Below, in pieces: positions 15,820 to 25,373 of a stretch of 35,866 nucleotides of DNA. The notes under the pieces were generated by a model. That model did no database searches and was not told the origin of the DNA. It worked only from the letters and a program-made list of their open reading frames with translations. The DNA lies in NCBI RefSeq assembly GCF_016428875.1, contig NZ_JAELTO010000039.1, positions 1-35,866 on the forward strand, written 5' to 3'. Each line of letters begins with the position of its first letter. Position 1 is the first letter of the stretch. Source of the stretch: Xylophilus sp. ASV27. Its GTDB lineage: Bacteria; Pseudomonadota; Gammaproteobacteria; Burkholderiales; Burkholderiaceae_C. Position numbers and translations under genes: made by a program.

Positions 15820-17025
15820 TTACTGCCCGGCGTAAAGCCAGGGCATGTCCAGCAGGCGCTCGCCCAGCACGGCCATGGCCGCATCGCGGCCCCAGCGCAG
15901 CGCGCCGCTGGCGTGGAAGACCCGGGCGTTGCGCGTGGAGCGGGCCTGCACGCGGGCCACGCGCTGCCAGCGCTGCAGGGCATAGCGGCGCAGGCGCAGC
16001 GGCACGTCCACCGCGTCCATGGCCAGCACATGGCCGATCTCGGCCGCGTCCTCGATCGCCATGCCCGCGCCCTGCGCCAGGTAGGGCAGCATCGGGTGCG
16101 CCGCATCGCCGATTAGGGCCACGCGGCCGGCGGCCAGCGTCTCCGGGGCGGCCACCGGCGGGCGGTCGCACAGCCGCCAGCGGCGCCAGTGCGGCACCGC
16201 CTCGCACAGTGCCCGCAACGGGGCGCAAGCGCCCTGCAGTGCGGCGCGCGGCCCTTCGGGCGGGGCGTCCAGGTCCCAGCCGCGCGGGTCGGTGGCGGCG
16301 CCGGGTTCGGACTCTTCCACCAGGACGACGAAGTTGAGCCATTCGCCCCCGCGCACCGGGTACTGCACCGCGTGCAGCCCGGTGCCGAGCCAGACGGTGA
16401 CCTGGCTGCTGCGCAGGGCCGCCGGCAATGCCGGCTGGCGCAGCAGCGCCCGGTAGGCGAACTGGCCGGTGACGCGCGGCGGCGGATCGCCCGGCAGCAA
16501 CTGGGCGCGCACGCCGCTCCACAGGCCGTCGGCGCCGAGCAGGGCGTCGCCTTCGACCTCGGTGGCCTGCGGCTGCTCGTCGCGCCGCACGGCCAGCGCC
16601 ACCACGTCCGCGCGCTGCCTGAGGGCACCGATGCGCGAGCCCAGGTGCAGCGCGGTTTCGCCCTGCGCCTGCACGGCGGCATGCAGCAGCCCGTGCAGGT
16701 CGGCACGGTGCAAGGTGGCATAGGGCGCGCCATAGCGCCGCCAGGTGTCGGCCCCGAGCCGCAGGCGGCCCAGCGTGCGCCCGCTCGCAGCGCTGCGCAC
16801 CTCGAGCCGCTCGGGAAAGGCTGCCAGTTCCGCCAGCGCCGGGCCCAGGTCCCAGCGGTGCAGGATGCGGGTGGCATTCGGGCCCAGTTGCAGCCCGGCG
16901 CCCACCTCGGCGAACGCCGGGGCGCTCTCGAACACACGGGCGCGCCAGCCGGCCCGCACGCAGGCCAGCGCGGCAGCCAGGCCACCGATGCCGCCGCCGG
17001 CGATCAGCATTTCCTGGCAATACAC
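15820..17025 (-). CDS. FAD-dependent aromatic-ring monooxygenase (UbiH/salicylate hydroxylase-like)
   Basis: A flavoprotein of about 401 residues. The N-terminal Rossmann motif GGGIGG (residues 10-15 from the GTG start) binds the ADP of FAD and is followed by Glu in VFESAPAF. The second FAD motif, ALIGDAAHPMLPYLAQGAGM, lies near residues 303-322, and the class A signature GADGLWSGVR is present in the middle. This is the group that hydroxylates aromatic substrates such as salicylate, 6-hydroxynicotinate or ubiquinone precursors; the substrate is not assignable. Starts possible: TTG 17031, GTG 17025 or ATG 17010; I take GTG because it lies 2 bases after the upstream stop. It follows the GGDEF-EAL gene directly. 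A repeat hairpin lies just beyond the stop. Confidence 0.85.
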   Translation of the reverse strand: MYCQEMLIAGGGIGGLAAALACVRAGWRARVFESAPAFAEVGAGLQLGPNATRILHRWDLGPALAELAAFPERLEVRSAASGRTLGRLRLGADTWRRYGAPYATLHRADLHGLLHAAVQAQGETALHLGSRIGALRQRADVVALAVRRDEQPQATEVEGDALLGADGLWSGVRAQLLPGDPPPRVTGQFAYRALLRQPALPAALRSSQVTVWLGTGLHAVQYPVRGGEWLNFVVLVEESEPGAATDPRGWDLDAPPEGPRAALQGACAPLRALCEAVPHWRRWRLCDRPPVAAPETLAAGRVALIGDAAHPMLPYLAQGAGMAIEDAAEIGHVLAMDAVDVPLRLRRYALQRWQRVARVQARSTRNARVFHASGALRWGRDAAMAVLGERLLDMPWLYAGQ

Positions 17026-17027
17026 GC

Positions 17028-19688
17028 TCAACGCCCCGCACCCCAGAGCCGCTCCAAGTCATGGACCGGCATAGGCCGCGCGAACAGGTAGCCCTGGAAG
17101 GCGCGGCAGCCGTTGCCCAGCAGGAAGGCGAACTGCTCCGGCATCTCGACCCCCTCGGCCACCACGTCGAGGTCCAGGCTCTGCGCCAGCCCGAGGATGG
17201 TGCGCACGATGGCCGCGCCATTGGCATCGACCAGCATGTCGCGCACGAAGGACTGGTCGATCTTGAGCTGGTCCAGCGGCAGGCGCCGCAGATAGCCGAG
17301 CGAGGAGAAGCCGGTGCCGAAATCGTCGAGCGACAGCCCCATGCCGCGCGCCTTGAGGCGGGCCAGCTTGTCCCGCGCATCCTCGGTGTCGCGCAGCAGC
17401 ATGGTCTCGGTCAGCTCCAGCTTGAGCCGGCACGGGTTGGCGCCGGTGGCGGCCAGCGCCAGGTCCACCTGGGCCAGGAAATCCGGGTGGCGGAACTGCC
17501 GGGCGCTGACGTTGACGGCCAGGTACCAGTCGCGCATGACCGGCTGCTGCGACCACGCCGCCAACTGCTCGCAGGCCGCGCGCAGCACCCATTCGCCGAG
17601 CGGCAGGATCAGGCCGTTCTGCTCGGCAAGCCCGATGAAGGCGGCCGGGCTGACCATGCCGCGCTGCGGATGCTGCCAGCGCAGCAGCGCCTCGGCCCCG
17701 AGCATGCGCCCCTGGGTGTCCACGACGGGCTGGTAGTGCAGCAGCATCTGCCGCAGGCGCAGGCCCTCGTGCAGGTCGGCCTCCAGCGCCGCGCTGGCAC
17801 TGAGTTCCTGCTGCATGGCCGGATCGAAGAAGCGCAGTGTATTGCGCCCGTCCTGCAGGGCGTGGTCGACCGCGAGGCTGGCCTGCTGCAACAGCTCTTC
17901 CGCCGGCAGCGCCGGCTGGCTGAACATGCGTATGCCCATGCTGGCCGAGCCGTAGTGCCGCCGCCCCGTCAGGTCGAAGGGCTGGGCCAGTTGTTCCAGC
18001 AAGGCAGTGGCGACCTCGCGCGCCGCCTGGGCGGCCAGGGCCGCGTCACCGCCCAGCGCATTCAGCACCATGGCGAACTCGTCCCCGCCCAGGCGCGCCA
18101 GAACCCGGTTGGCAGCGACACCCCGTTGCAGGCGCTGCGCCACCAACTGCAGCCACTGGTCGCCGGCATCGTGGCCCAGCACGTCGTTGAGGTTCTTGAA
18201 ATGGTCCAGGTTGATCAGCAGCAGCGCACCATGGCTGCCTGTTGCCGCAGCCACCCAGACGGCCTCCTCCAGTTGCGACAGCAGCCGGCGGCGATTGGGC
18301 AGGCCGGTCAGCGTGTCGTAGAAGGCGAGCTGCTCGATCTCGCGCTCGGCGCGTTTGCGCTCGGTGACGTCGCGCGACACGCCCACCACGCCGATCACGT
18401 TGCCGGCTGCGTCGCGCAGCGGGGTCTTGATGGTCTCGAAAGCGATGGCAACGTCGCGACGCAGGGAGGCGACCTTTCGCTCGGAGCGCAGCGGCTCGCC
18501 CGACTCCATCACCTGGCGGTCCTCCACGCGCAGGTTGTCGGCGATGGCCGGCAGCACCATGTCGTAGTCGGTCATGCCGACGATCTGCTGCGGCGTCACC
18601 CCGATGAAATCCGCGAAGACCTGGTTGCAGGAGGTGTAGACGCTGTCGCAGTCCTTGGAGAACACCATGTCCGGAATGGCTTCGACCAGGCTGCGCAGGC
18701 GCGACTGCTGCTCGGCCAGGGCAAGCTCGGCCAGCTTCCGCTCGGTGACGTCGATCACGAAGTACAGCACGCCCTGCACGGAGCCGTCACTGCAGCGCTC
18801 GGGCACCATGGTGTTGTGCCGGTAGCGCACATCGCCGGGTGCCAGCGGAACCTGGTTGTCGAACACCACCGTCTCGCCGCCGAGCGCCTGATGCAGGTGG
18901 CGCTCCAGGCGCTCGTAGCGCTCGGGCGGAAGAATCTCTGCCAGGCTGCGGCCCAGTAAGTCCTCGACCGAGCGGCCAAACCAGCGGGCGTGGGTCTCGT
19001 TGATGAAGCGGATGCGCAACTGCCGGTCCAATCGGGTGATGCCGCCGGGCAACTGCCGCAGCACGGCCAGCCACTGGTCTTCGGCCTCCTGCACCGGCGA
19101 CTCGGGCAATGGGCACTCCCGGGCCGCGCTCCATCCATGCCCCAGCAGCGCATAGGCGCCGATGCGCAGCACGACCGCCATCAGCTCGGCACCGTCAAAG
19201 GGGTTGCGCCATTCGCACACGGCGGCGGCAATCAGCAGCAGCGCGGCCCCGCCAGCGCCCCAGAGCAGGCGGCGCCCGCGCCAGCATGCCCATGCGGCAC
19301 CGGCCAGCGCCACGGCTTCCGCGACGCGGGCCACGGCCCAGAGCAGTCCGGCTCCGCGCCAGGGGCCGGCGAGCTGCGCGGCTGCGCCCAGCAACGCGCA
19401 CGCGGCCGCCACGCCAAAAGCCGCGACCAGTACGCCCGTCCCCAGGCGCCTGACCGCGATCCGGCCGGCCAGGGCAGCCGCGCAGAGCTGCAGCAGGAAC
19501 AGCACGGCCGGCGTAGCCAGGGTCAGCGTCGAAGCCGGGACGGCGGCTGCGTCCAGCGGGGCGGCGGCTGCCAGGTCCTGCAGCATCGCCAGCAGGACCA
19601 CGGCACAGCTCCCTGGACGCAGCCCCCCCCTGCCACGCGGCCGCGCAACGGCCAGTAGCCAGGTGCGGCGAGCAGGGGCGGTCGTCAT
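17028..19688 (-). CDS. Membrane PAS-PAS-GGDEF-EAL c-di-GMP signalling protein
   Basis: An 886-residue protein. Residues 1-190 are Ala/Leu-rich with about five to six membrane segments after a basic N-terminus. Two PAS domains follow (about 203-315 and 316-443), each ending DVTERK. The GGDEF domain (about 446-610) has DTLTGLPNRRR, FKNLND and an intact LGGDEFAM signature near 534; I see no RxxD inhibitory site before it. The EAL domain (about 625-880) has EALLRW near 666, NVSARQF, LELTET and LDDFGTGFSS, all needed for phosphodiesterase activity. Both activities could be present. The ATG at 19688 is chosen; a GTG upstream gives unlikely sequence. A run of eight G lies in codons 20-22 (19630-19623). 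The monooxygenase gene follows 2 bases after the stop. Confidence 0.92.
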   Translation of the reverse strand: MTTAPARRTWLLAVARPRGRGGLRPGSCAVVLLAMLQDLAAAAPLDAAAVPASTLTLATPAVLFLLQLCAAALAGRIAVRRLGTGVLVAAFGVAAACALLGAAAQLAGPWRGAGLLWAVARVAEAVALAGAAWACWRGRRLLWGAGGAALLLIAAAVCEWRNPFDGAELMAVVLRIGAYALLGHGWSAARECPLPESPVQEAEDQWLAVLRQLPGGITRLDRQLRIRFINETHARWFGRSVEDLLGRSLAEILPPERYERLERHLHQALGGETVVFDNQVPLAPGDVRYRHNTMVPERCSDGSVQGVLYFVIDVTERKLAELALAEQQSRLRSLVEAIPDMVFSKDCDSVYTSCNQVFADFIGVTPQQIVGMTDYDMVLPAIADNLRVEDRQVMESGEPLRSERKVASLRRDVAIAFETIKTPLRDAAGNVIGVVGVSRDVTERKRAEREIEQLAFYDTLTGLPNRRRLLSQLEEAVWVAAATGSHGALLLINLDHFKNLNDVLGHDAGDQWLQLVAQRLQRGVAANRVLARLGGDEFAMVLNALGGDAALAAQAAREVATALLEQLAQPFDLTGRRHYGSASMGIRMFSQPALPAEELLQQASLAVDHALQDGRNTLRFFDPAMQQELSASAALEADLHEGLRLRQMLLHYQPVVDTQGRMLGAEALLRWQHPQRGMVSPAAFIGLAEQNGLILPLGEWVLRAACEQLAAWSQQPVMRDWYLAVNVSARQFRHPDFLAQVDLALAATGANPCRLKLELTETMLLRDTEDARDKLARLKARGMGLSLDDFGTGFSSLGYLRRLPLDQLKIDQSFVRDMLVDANGAAIVRTILGLAQSLDLDVVAEGVEMPEQFAFLLGNGCRAFQGYLFARPMPVHDLERLWGAGR

Positions 19689-19784
19689 TCCATCAGGAGG
19701 GCGCGGGCGTGCGGTCACTCTGCGCGAAGTATCGGCGATAACCGCCGGACTGCCAGCCTTTTGTCGGTGCCGGGACACCACCGA

Positions 19785-20066
19785 TCAGCGGTTGTGCACG
19801 ATCCGTACCGGTTTTTCGGCCTCCGGGCCGGGGAGCCCTTTGCCGGGCGTGGCGCAACTGCCGCAACTCTCGCAGGAGCCGCAGCCGGGCGCCTCCCCCA
19901 CCACCTGCGCCACGCGCTCGGCACTGGCCGGCCGCAGCCCGAGGCGGCGCGCCGCGCCGGCCAGGCGCGCAGCCAGGCGCTGCCGCCAGCGCCCCGGCAT
20001 CCAGTACCAGACCGCGTAGAGCGCGTCGATGGCCACCACGACGGCAACGGCGATTTCCTGTCCCAT
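19785..20066 (-). CDS. Small FeoB-associated cysteine-rich membrane protein (DUF6587-like)
   Basis: A 93-residue protein with a single N-terminal membrane segment (EIAVAVVVAIDALYAVWYW), a basic amphipathic middle, and a cysteine cluster CGSCESCGSC at about residues 62-71. It begins 9 bases after the feoB stop, so it is the third gene of the feo unit. Small cysteine-rich membrane proteins after FeoB (FeoC-like or DUF6587) recur in betaproteobacteria; a role in iron sensing or delivery is inferred only. It does not look like enterobacterial FeoC, which has a winged-helix fold. Confidence 0.75.
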   Translation of the reverse strand: MGQEIAVAVVVAIDALYAVWYWMPGRWRQRLAARLAGAARRLGLRPASAERVAQVVGEAPGCGSCESCGSCATPGKGLPGPEAEKPVRIVHNR

Positions 20067-20075
20067 GGTGCAGTC

Positions 20076-21944
20076 CTAAGCCAGCGCCAAGGCGATCCGG
20101 TAGGTGATGAAGCTCGCCACGTAGGCCAGCCCGAACAGGTAGGCCGCCATGATCAGAGCGTAGCGCCAGGAGTTGGTTTCACGCCGCACCGTGGCCAGCG
20201 TGGGCAGGCACATGGGCGCGAACACGTACCAGACCAGCAGCGACAGCGCTGTCGCCAGGGGCCAGCTCGCCGCGATCATGGGCTCCAGCGCCGTGGCGGC
20301 ATCGTCGCCGGTGGCCGACAGCGCATAGACCGTGCCCAGGGCGCCCACGGCCACCTCGCGCGCGGCCAGGCCCGGCACCAGCGCGATGCAGATCTGCCAG
20401 TTGAAGCCGATGGGCGCGAACACGACCTCGAGGGCGCGGCCGATCATGCCGGCCAGGCTGTACTGGATCGCCGGGCCGGCGGCGCCCGCGGGCGGCGAGG
20501 GAAAGGACGAGAAGAACCAGAGCAGCACCGTCAGCGCCAGGATCATGGTGCCCACGCGCCGCACGAAGATGCGCGCCCGCTCCCACAGGCCAATGGCGAG
20601 CTGGCGCGGCTGCGGCCAGCGGTAGGAGGGCAGCTCCATCATCAGCGGCGCGCGCGAGGCGCCGCCGCGCAGCCGCTTGAACACCCAGGCCACGCCCATG
20701 GCCGAGACGATCCCGCCCAGGTACAGCGCGAACAGCACCAGCCCCTGCAGGTTGAAGATGCCCACGCTGCGCGCGGGCACGAAGGCCGCGATCAGCAGCG
20801 CGTACACCGGCAGCCGCGCCGAGCAGGTCATGAGCGGCGCGATCATGATGGTGACCAGCCGGTCGCGCCAGTTGGTGATGGTGCGCGTGGCCATGACGCC
20901 CGGAATCGCGCAGGCGAAGCTCGACAGCAGCGGGATGAAGGAGCGCCCGGACAGCCCCACCGTGCCCATCAGCCGGTCCAGCAGAAAGGCCGCGCGCGGC
21001 AGGTAGCCCGAATCCTCCAGGGCCAGGATGAAGAAGAAAAGGATCAGGATCTGCGGCAGGAACACCAGCACGCCGCCCACGCCGGCGATGATGCCATCCA
21101 CCAGCAGGCTTTGCAGCATGCCTTCGGGCAGGTGCGCCTTGACCAGGTCGCCCACCGCGGCGGTGGCGCCTTCGATGGCGTTCATCGGCACCTCGGCCCA
21201 GGTGAAGACCGCCTGGAACATGAGGAACAGCAGCACCGCCAGCACCAGCAGGCCCCACAGCGGGTGCAGCACCACGCGGTCGATCGCGTCGTCGCTCTGC
21301 AGCGCGCGCTCGGGCTCGCCAACCGCCACCGCGAGGATGCGGCGCACCTCCTTCTGCGTATCCAGCACCTCGGCAAAGGCCGGCGCCTGCCATTCCGGCG
21401 GCATGCTCGCGGCGGCGCCGGGCATGTGCGACTCCAGCGCCGCCACCAGCGCGGCCGCGCCGCCGACCTTCACGCCGACGGTCTCCACCACCGGCAGACC
21501 GAGTTCGCGGCCGAGCGCCTGTGCATCGACCGCGATCCCCTGGCGCCGCGCCTCGTCGCTCATGTTGAGCGCCACCAGCATTGGGATGCAGAGCTTGCGG
21601 GCCTCCAGCACCAGGCGCAGGTTCAGGCGCAGGTTGGTGGCATCGGTGACGCAGACCAGCAGGTCGGGCAAGGGCTCGCCGGCGCGCCGCCCGGTGACGA
21701 CGTCGCGGGTGATGGCCTCGTCCGCGCTCAGCGGGTTGAGGCTGTAGGCGCCCGGCAGGTCCAGCACGTCCACCTGGCGGCCCGAGGGCGTGCGCACGCG
21801 GCCGATACGGCGCTCGACCGTCACGCCCGCATAGTTGGCGACCTTGGCGCGGCTGCCGGTCAGCAGGTTGAACAACGCGGTCTTGCCGCAGTTGGGATTT
21901 CCCAGCAGCGCGACGCGCAGCGGTGGCGAAATAGCAGCGCTCAT
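20076..21944 (-). CDS. feoB: Ferrous iron transporter FeoB
   Basis: FeoB imports Fe(II) across the inner membrane using an N-terminal G-protein domain. The 622-residue protein has G1 GNPNCGKT (residues 15-22), G2 in the YAGVTVE region, G3 DLPGAYSL and G4 NMSD. The transmembrane part starts at about 225 with VVLHPLWGLLVLAVLLFLMF and contains the FeoB core blocks VLVFLPQILILFFFILALEDSGYLPRAA (in two stretches) and SFACAIPGVMATRTI, with conserved Cys in MTCSARLPVY. It is shorter than E. coli FeoB (773), typical for the compact form. The ATG overlaps the feoA TGA (ATGA). Confidence 0.95.
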   Translation of the reverse strand: MSAAISPPLRVALLGNPNCGKTALFNLLTGSRAKVANYAGVTVERRIGRVRTPSGRQVDVLDLPGAYSLNPLSADEAITRDVVTGRRAGEPLPDLLVCVTDATNLRLNLRLVLEARKLCIPMLVALNMSDEARRQGIAVDAQALGRELGLPVVETVGVKVGGAAALVAALESHMPGAAASMPPEWQAPAFAEVLDTQKEVRRILAVAVGEPERALQSDDAIDRVVLHPLWGLLVLAVLLFLMFQAVFTWAEVPMNAIEGATAAVGDLVKAHLPEGMLQSLLVDGIIAGVGGVLVFLPQILILFFFILALEDSGYLPRAAFLLDRLMGTVGLSGRSFIPLLSSFACAIPGVMATRTITNWRDRLVTIMIAPLMTCSARLPVYALLIAAFVPARSVGIFNLQGLVLFALYLGGIVSAMGVAWVFKRLRGGASRAPLMMELPSYRWPQPRQLAIGLWERARIFVRRVGTMILALTVLLWFFSSFPSPPAGAAGPAIQYSLAGMIGRALEVVFAPIGFNWQICIALVPGLAAREVAVGALGTVYALSATGDDAATALEPMIAASWPLATALSLLVWYVFAPMCLPTLATVRRETNSWRYALIMAAYLFGLAYVASFITYRIALALA

Positions 21945-22309
21945 GGCGCATTCCCCGGCAACACGTCTATCAGCGCGGCTTCCGCCATGCGCAGCGCGAA
22001 GGTCGTATGGCCCAGCCGCACCGCCAAGGGCTCACGCCCGGGAAAGCCATGCGCCACCACCCGCACGCGCTCGCCGGGCACGAAACCGATCTCGATCAGG
22101 CGCAGCAACAGATCCGACTGCTCCGCGTCCACGGGCTGGCGCAGACCGGCGATGGTCGCGAGCACATTGCGGGGAAGCTCAGCCAGCGGCATGGCAGCGG
22201 CAGCTTCGGGCCTGACGGCGGCAGAAGAATGGGACACGATGAGGCGGTCGGCCGCACGGGGGGCGGCAAAGGAAGGGTGAATGGAACGCGCAATGGTATC
22301 AATTCCCAT
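21941..22309 (-). CDS. feoA: FeoA, SH3-like partner of FeoB (start uncertain)
   Basis: FeoA is a small cytosolic SH3-fold protein that supports FeoB. The conserved core is LPRNVLATIAGL, LLRLIEIGFVPGERVRVV, PLAVRLGHTTFALRMAEA. From the ATG at 22309 the protein is 122 residues; this ATG has an AAGGAAG site at good spacing. FeoA is usually 75-90 residues, and an internal ATG at 22192 would give 82 residues starting MPLAELPRN. The acnA terminator ends only about 33 bases before 22309, leaving little room for a promoter, and a Fur-box-like palindrome overlaps the first ATG; both favour the internal start. I list the longer form but consider the start open. The stop overlaps feoB (ATGA). Confidence 0.85.
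   Translation of the reverse strand: MGIDTIARSIHPSFAAPRAADRLIVSHSSAAVRPEAAAAMPLAELPRNVLATIAGLRQPVDAEQSDLLLRLIEIGFVPGERVRVVAHGFPGREPLAVRLGHTTFALRMAEAALIDVLPGNAP
22294..22308. promoter_or_regulatory. Possible Fur-type operator of feoAB
   Basis: TGGTATCAATTCCCA is a 7-1-7 site matching the Fur core TGATAAT-N-ATTATCA at about 9 of 14 positions on the minus-strand reading TGGGAAT-T-GATACCA. It overlaps the first possible feoA start. Fur control of feo is well established in other bacteria; this site is only a candidate. Confidence 0.35.
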
Positions 22310-22341
22310 TACTTCCTTTCCCCAAGCAGGCTTTGCACGAC

Positions 22342-22362
22342 AAAAAAGCCGCCCGAGGCGGC
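22342..22362 (-). terminator. Rho-independent terminator of acnA
   Basis: On the minus strand a perfect GCCGCC-TCG-GGCGGC stem (22362-22348) is followed by six T (22347-22342). It lies 22 bases after the acnA stop and separates acnA from feoAB. Confidence 0.92.
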
Positions 22363-22384
22363 CATGCCCGTTGGCGCCTACCGC

Positions 22385-25258
22385 CTACGCGGCCAGCAGC
22401 TGCCGCAGCACGAAGGGCAGGATGCCGCCGTGGCGGTAGTACTCGACCTCCACTGGCGTATCGATGCGCAGGGTGGCCTTGACCTCGCGCCGCTGCCCGT
22501 CGGCGCCGGTGATGACCAGGGTGGCCTCGCTCTGGGGCTTGAGTTCGGGGTGCGGTATCACATCCACCGTCTCATCGCCCCGCAGGCCCAGCGTCTCCCA
22601 GGATTCGCCCGCGCGGAACTGCAGCGGCAGCACGCCCATGCCCACCAGGTTGGAGCGGTGGATGCGCTCGAAGCTGCGCGCCACCACGGCCTTGATGCCG
22701 AGCAGTTGCGTGCCCTTGGCGGCCCAGTCGCGCGAAGAGCCGGTGCCGTACTCCTCGCCGGCAAAGACCACCGTGGGCGTGCCCTCGGCGATGTACCGCA
22801 TGGCGGCGTCGAAGATGGACATCTTCTTGCCCTTGTGCGCCCCCTCGTTCTGGAACAGCGTCAGGCCGCCCTCCTCGCGCGCGCCATCGGGCATGGCGGG
22901 AATCATGAGGTTCTTGATGCGCACGTTGGCGAAGGTGCCGCGCATCATCACGTCATGGTTGCCGCGCCGAGCGCCATAGCTGTTGAAATCGGCTTTCTGC
23001 ACACCATGGGCCAGCAGCCACTGGCCCGCCGGCGAGCTTTCCTTGATGGAGCCGGCCGGCGAAATGTGGTCGGTGGTGATGGAGTCGCCGAACAAGGCCA
23101 TGATGCGGGCGCCTTCGACCTTGACCGGCTCCTCGCCCGTCCCGCCCTCCAGCACGAAGTCCTTGAAGAACGGCGGCTCGGCGATGTAGGTGCTGGCAGG
23201 CCAGTCATAGGTCTGGCCGGTGACGCCCTCGATCTTCTCCCAGAGCTTGCCGGGATCGGTGCGCACCTTGGAATAGTTGTCGCGGAAGGCCTTGCCCTTC
23301 ATGGCGTACTTCATCAGCGCATGGATCTCCTCGCTGCTCGGCCAGATGTCCCCCAGGTACACGTCGCGGCCGCCCTTGCCCTTGCCCACGGGCTCGGTCA
23401 TGAGGTCGCGCCGCACGGTGCCGGCGATCGCGTAGGCCACGACCAGCGGCGGACTGGCAAGGAAGTTGGCCTTGAGGTTGGGATGGATGCGCGCCTCGAA
23501 ATTGCGGTTGCCCGACAGCACGGCGGCGCAGACCAGGTCGTTACTGGTGATGGCCTCGTTCAGTTCGGGCGTGAGATCGCCGGCATTGCCGATGCAGGTG
23601 GTGCAGCCATATCCCGCGAGGGCGAAACCCAGCTTCTCCAGGTAGGGCAGCAGGCCGGTCTCGCTCAGGTATTCCGTCACGATGCGCGAGCCCGGCGCCA
23701 ATGAGGTCTTGATGTGCGGCTGCACCTTCAGACCGGCCTGCACCGCCTTCTTGGCCAGCAGGCCCGCGGCCAACAGCACGCTGGGGTTGGAGGTGTTGGT
23801 GCAACTGGTGATGGCGGCGATCAGCACGTCGCCGCTGCCCACGGTGATGCCCTTGGCCTCAGACTCCCGACCCTTGACCTCGCCCTCGGCGGGCTCCAGC
23901 ATGGGCCGGTTGGCGACCATCTCGACCACGTGCCGCGCCGCGCCCGACGGAGAGGAGCGCTCGGCCAGGGGCTCGTCGACACTCCGGGTCCGCAGCGGAT
24001 GGCGCCGCTCCAGGCGCTCGGCCGGCTGATTGAAGCCGTTGTCGCTGGCGGGCCTGGAGAACAGGGTATCGAACTGCGCAGCGACCTTGCCGAGCTCGAT
24101 CCGGTCCTGGGGCCGCTTCGGGCCCGCCAGGCTGGGAGTGACCTCGCCCAGGTCGAGCTTCACGACCTGGGAGTAGTCGATCTCGCCTGCCAGCGGCACG
24201 CCGAACAGCCCCTGCGCGCGGAAGTAGGCCTCGAAGGCTTCGATCTCGGCCCGGGTGCGGCCGGTGCCCTTGAAGTACTCGATGGTCTTGTCATCGACCG
24301 GGAAGAAGCCCATGGTGGCGCCGTACTCGGGCGCCATGTTGCCGATGGTGGCGCGGTCCGGCACCGCCAGGGTCCGCGTGCCCTCGCCGAAGAACTCGAC
24401 GAACTTGCCCACCACCTTGTGCCTGCGCAGGATCTCGGTGACCGTCAGGACCAGGTCGGTCGCCGTGACGCCCTCGCGCAAGCGCCCCGTCAGTTCGAAG
24501 CCAACGACGTCCGGCGTGAGCAGATAGACCGGCTGCCCCAGCATGGCCGCCTCGGCCTCGATCCCGCCGACGCCCCAGGCCACGACCCCGATGCCATTGA
24601 CCATGGTCGTATGGCTGTCGGTACCCACCAGCGTATCGGGGTAGTAGACATCATCGCTCTTGCGCCGGTGCACGCCGCGCGCCAGATATTCGAGGTTCAC
24701 CTGGTGCACGATGCCGAAGCCCGGCGGCACCACGCCGAAGGTATCGAACGCCTGCATGCCCCATTTCATGAACTGGTAGCGCTCCTGGTTGCGCTTGAAC
24801 TCCAGTTTCATGTTCAAGTCCAGCGCGTTCTTGCTGCCGTAATAGTCGATCATGATGGAATGGTCCACCACCAGGTCCACCGGCACCAGCGGCTCGATGC
24901 GCTTGGGCTTCTTGCCCAGACGCTCGGCCGTGCTGCGCATGGCGGCGAGATCGGCCAGCAACGGCACGCCGGTGAAGTCCTGCAGCACGACGCGCGATAC
25001 GACGAAAGGTATCTCGTCGACACGTTCGGCATTCGGTTTCCAGTTGGCAAGCTGCGCCACGTGCTCGGCCGTGATCTTCTTGCCGTCGCAATTGCGCAGA
25101 ACCGACTCCAGCACGATACGGATCGACACCGGCAGACGCGCCACGCAGGGAAACTGCCCGGTCAATGCCGGCAGCGAGAAGAATTTTCCGGAGGATCCCG
25201 ACGCGGTCCTGAGCTTTTTCAGGGTCTTGGCGAAATCATGGGGGGTAGGCTTGGGCAT
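22385..25258 (-). CDS. acnA: Aconitate hydratase A
   Basis: AcnA interconverts citrate and isocitrate in the TCA cycle and carries a [4Fe-4S] cluster. The 957-residue protein contains the three cluster cysteines, one in [13 protein letters not shown] (near 485) and two in [11 protein letters not shown] (near 550 and 553). Other AcnA blocks are [60 protein letters not shown] and the ending [13 protein letters not shown]. It is the AcnA rather than AcnB domain order. It is longer than E. coli AcnA (891) mainly because of a charged linker at about 414-469. ATG 25258 has an AGGAGT site 7 bases upstream. It stands alone, ended by a terminator. Confidence 0.96.
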   Translation of the reverse strand: MPKPTPHDFAKTLKKLRTASGSSGKFFSLPALTGQFPCVARLPVSIRIVLESVLRNCDGKKITAEHVAQLANWKPNAERVDEIPFVVSRVVLQDFTGVPLLADLAAMRSTAERLGKKPKRIEPLVPVDLVVDHSIMIDYYGSKNALDLNMKLEFKRNQERYQFMKWGMQAFDTFGVVPPGFGIVHQVNLEYLARGVHRRKSDDVYYPDTLVGTDSHTTMVNGIGVVAWGVGGIEAEAAMLGQPVYLLTPDVVGFELTGRLREGVTATDLVLTVTEILRRHKVVGKFVEFFGEGTRTLAVPDRATIGNMAPEYGATMGFFPVDDKTIEYFKGTGRTRAEIEAFEAYFRAQGLFGVPLAGEIDYSQVVKLDLGEVTPSLAGPKRPQDRIELGKVAAQFDTLFSRPASDNGFNQPAERLERRHPLRTRSVDEPLAERSSPSGAARHVVEMVANRPMLEPAEGEVKGRESEAKGITVGSGDVLIAAITSCTNTSNPSVLLAAGLLAKKAVQAGLKVQPHIKTSLAPGSRIVTEYLSETGLLPYLEKLGFALAGYGCTTCIGNAGDLTPELNEAITSNDLVCAAVLSGNRNFEARIHPNLKANFLASPPLVVAYAIAGTVRRDLMTEPVGKGKGGRDVYLGDIWPSSEEIHALMKYAMKGKAFRDNYSKVRTDPGKLWEKIEGVTGQTYDWPASTYIAEPPFFKDFVLEGGTGEEPVKVEGARIMALFGDSITTDHISPAGSIKESSPAGQWLLAHGVQKADFNSYGARRGNHDVMMRGTFANVRIKNLMIPAMPDGAREEGGLTLFQNEGAHKGKKMSIFDAAMRYIAEGTPTVVFAGEEYGTGSSRDWAAKGTQLLGIKAVVARSFERIHRSNLVGMGVLPLQFRAGESWETLGLRGDETVDVIPHPELKPQSEATLVITGADGQRREVKATLRIDTPVEVEYYRHGGILPFVLRQLLAA

Positions 25259-25373
25259 CAATAGACTCCTGGCGAGTGGGGGACAAGACAGGGAGCATTT
25301 TGTCAGCGCCCAGGGATCCTGTCGTTACATGCCGTGGAATCCGTTCGCGCTGCGGATGAAAGCCCACGTTTCT

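Noticed and set aside
17061-18959. A 632-codon plus-strand frame opposite the GGDEF-EAL gene
   Set aside because: Composition is that of an antisense frame and the opposite strand has complete PAS, GGDEF and EAL motifs.
19761-22280. An 839-codon plus-strand frame opposite feoAB
   Set aside because: Low-complexity antisense frame; feoA and feoB motifs are unmistakable on the other strand.
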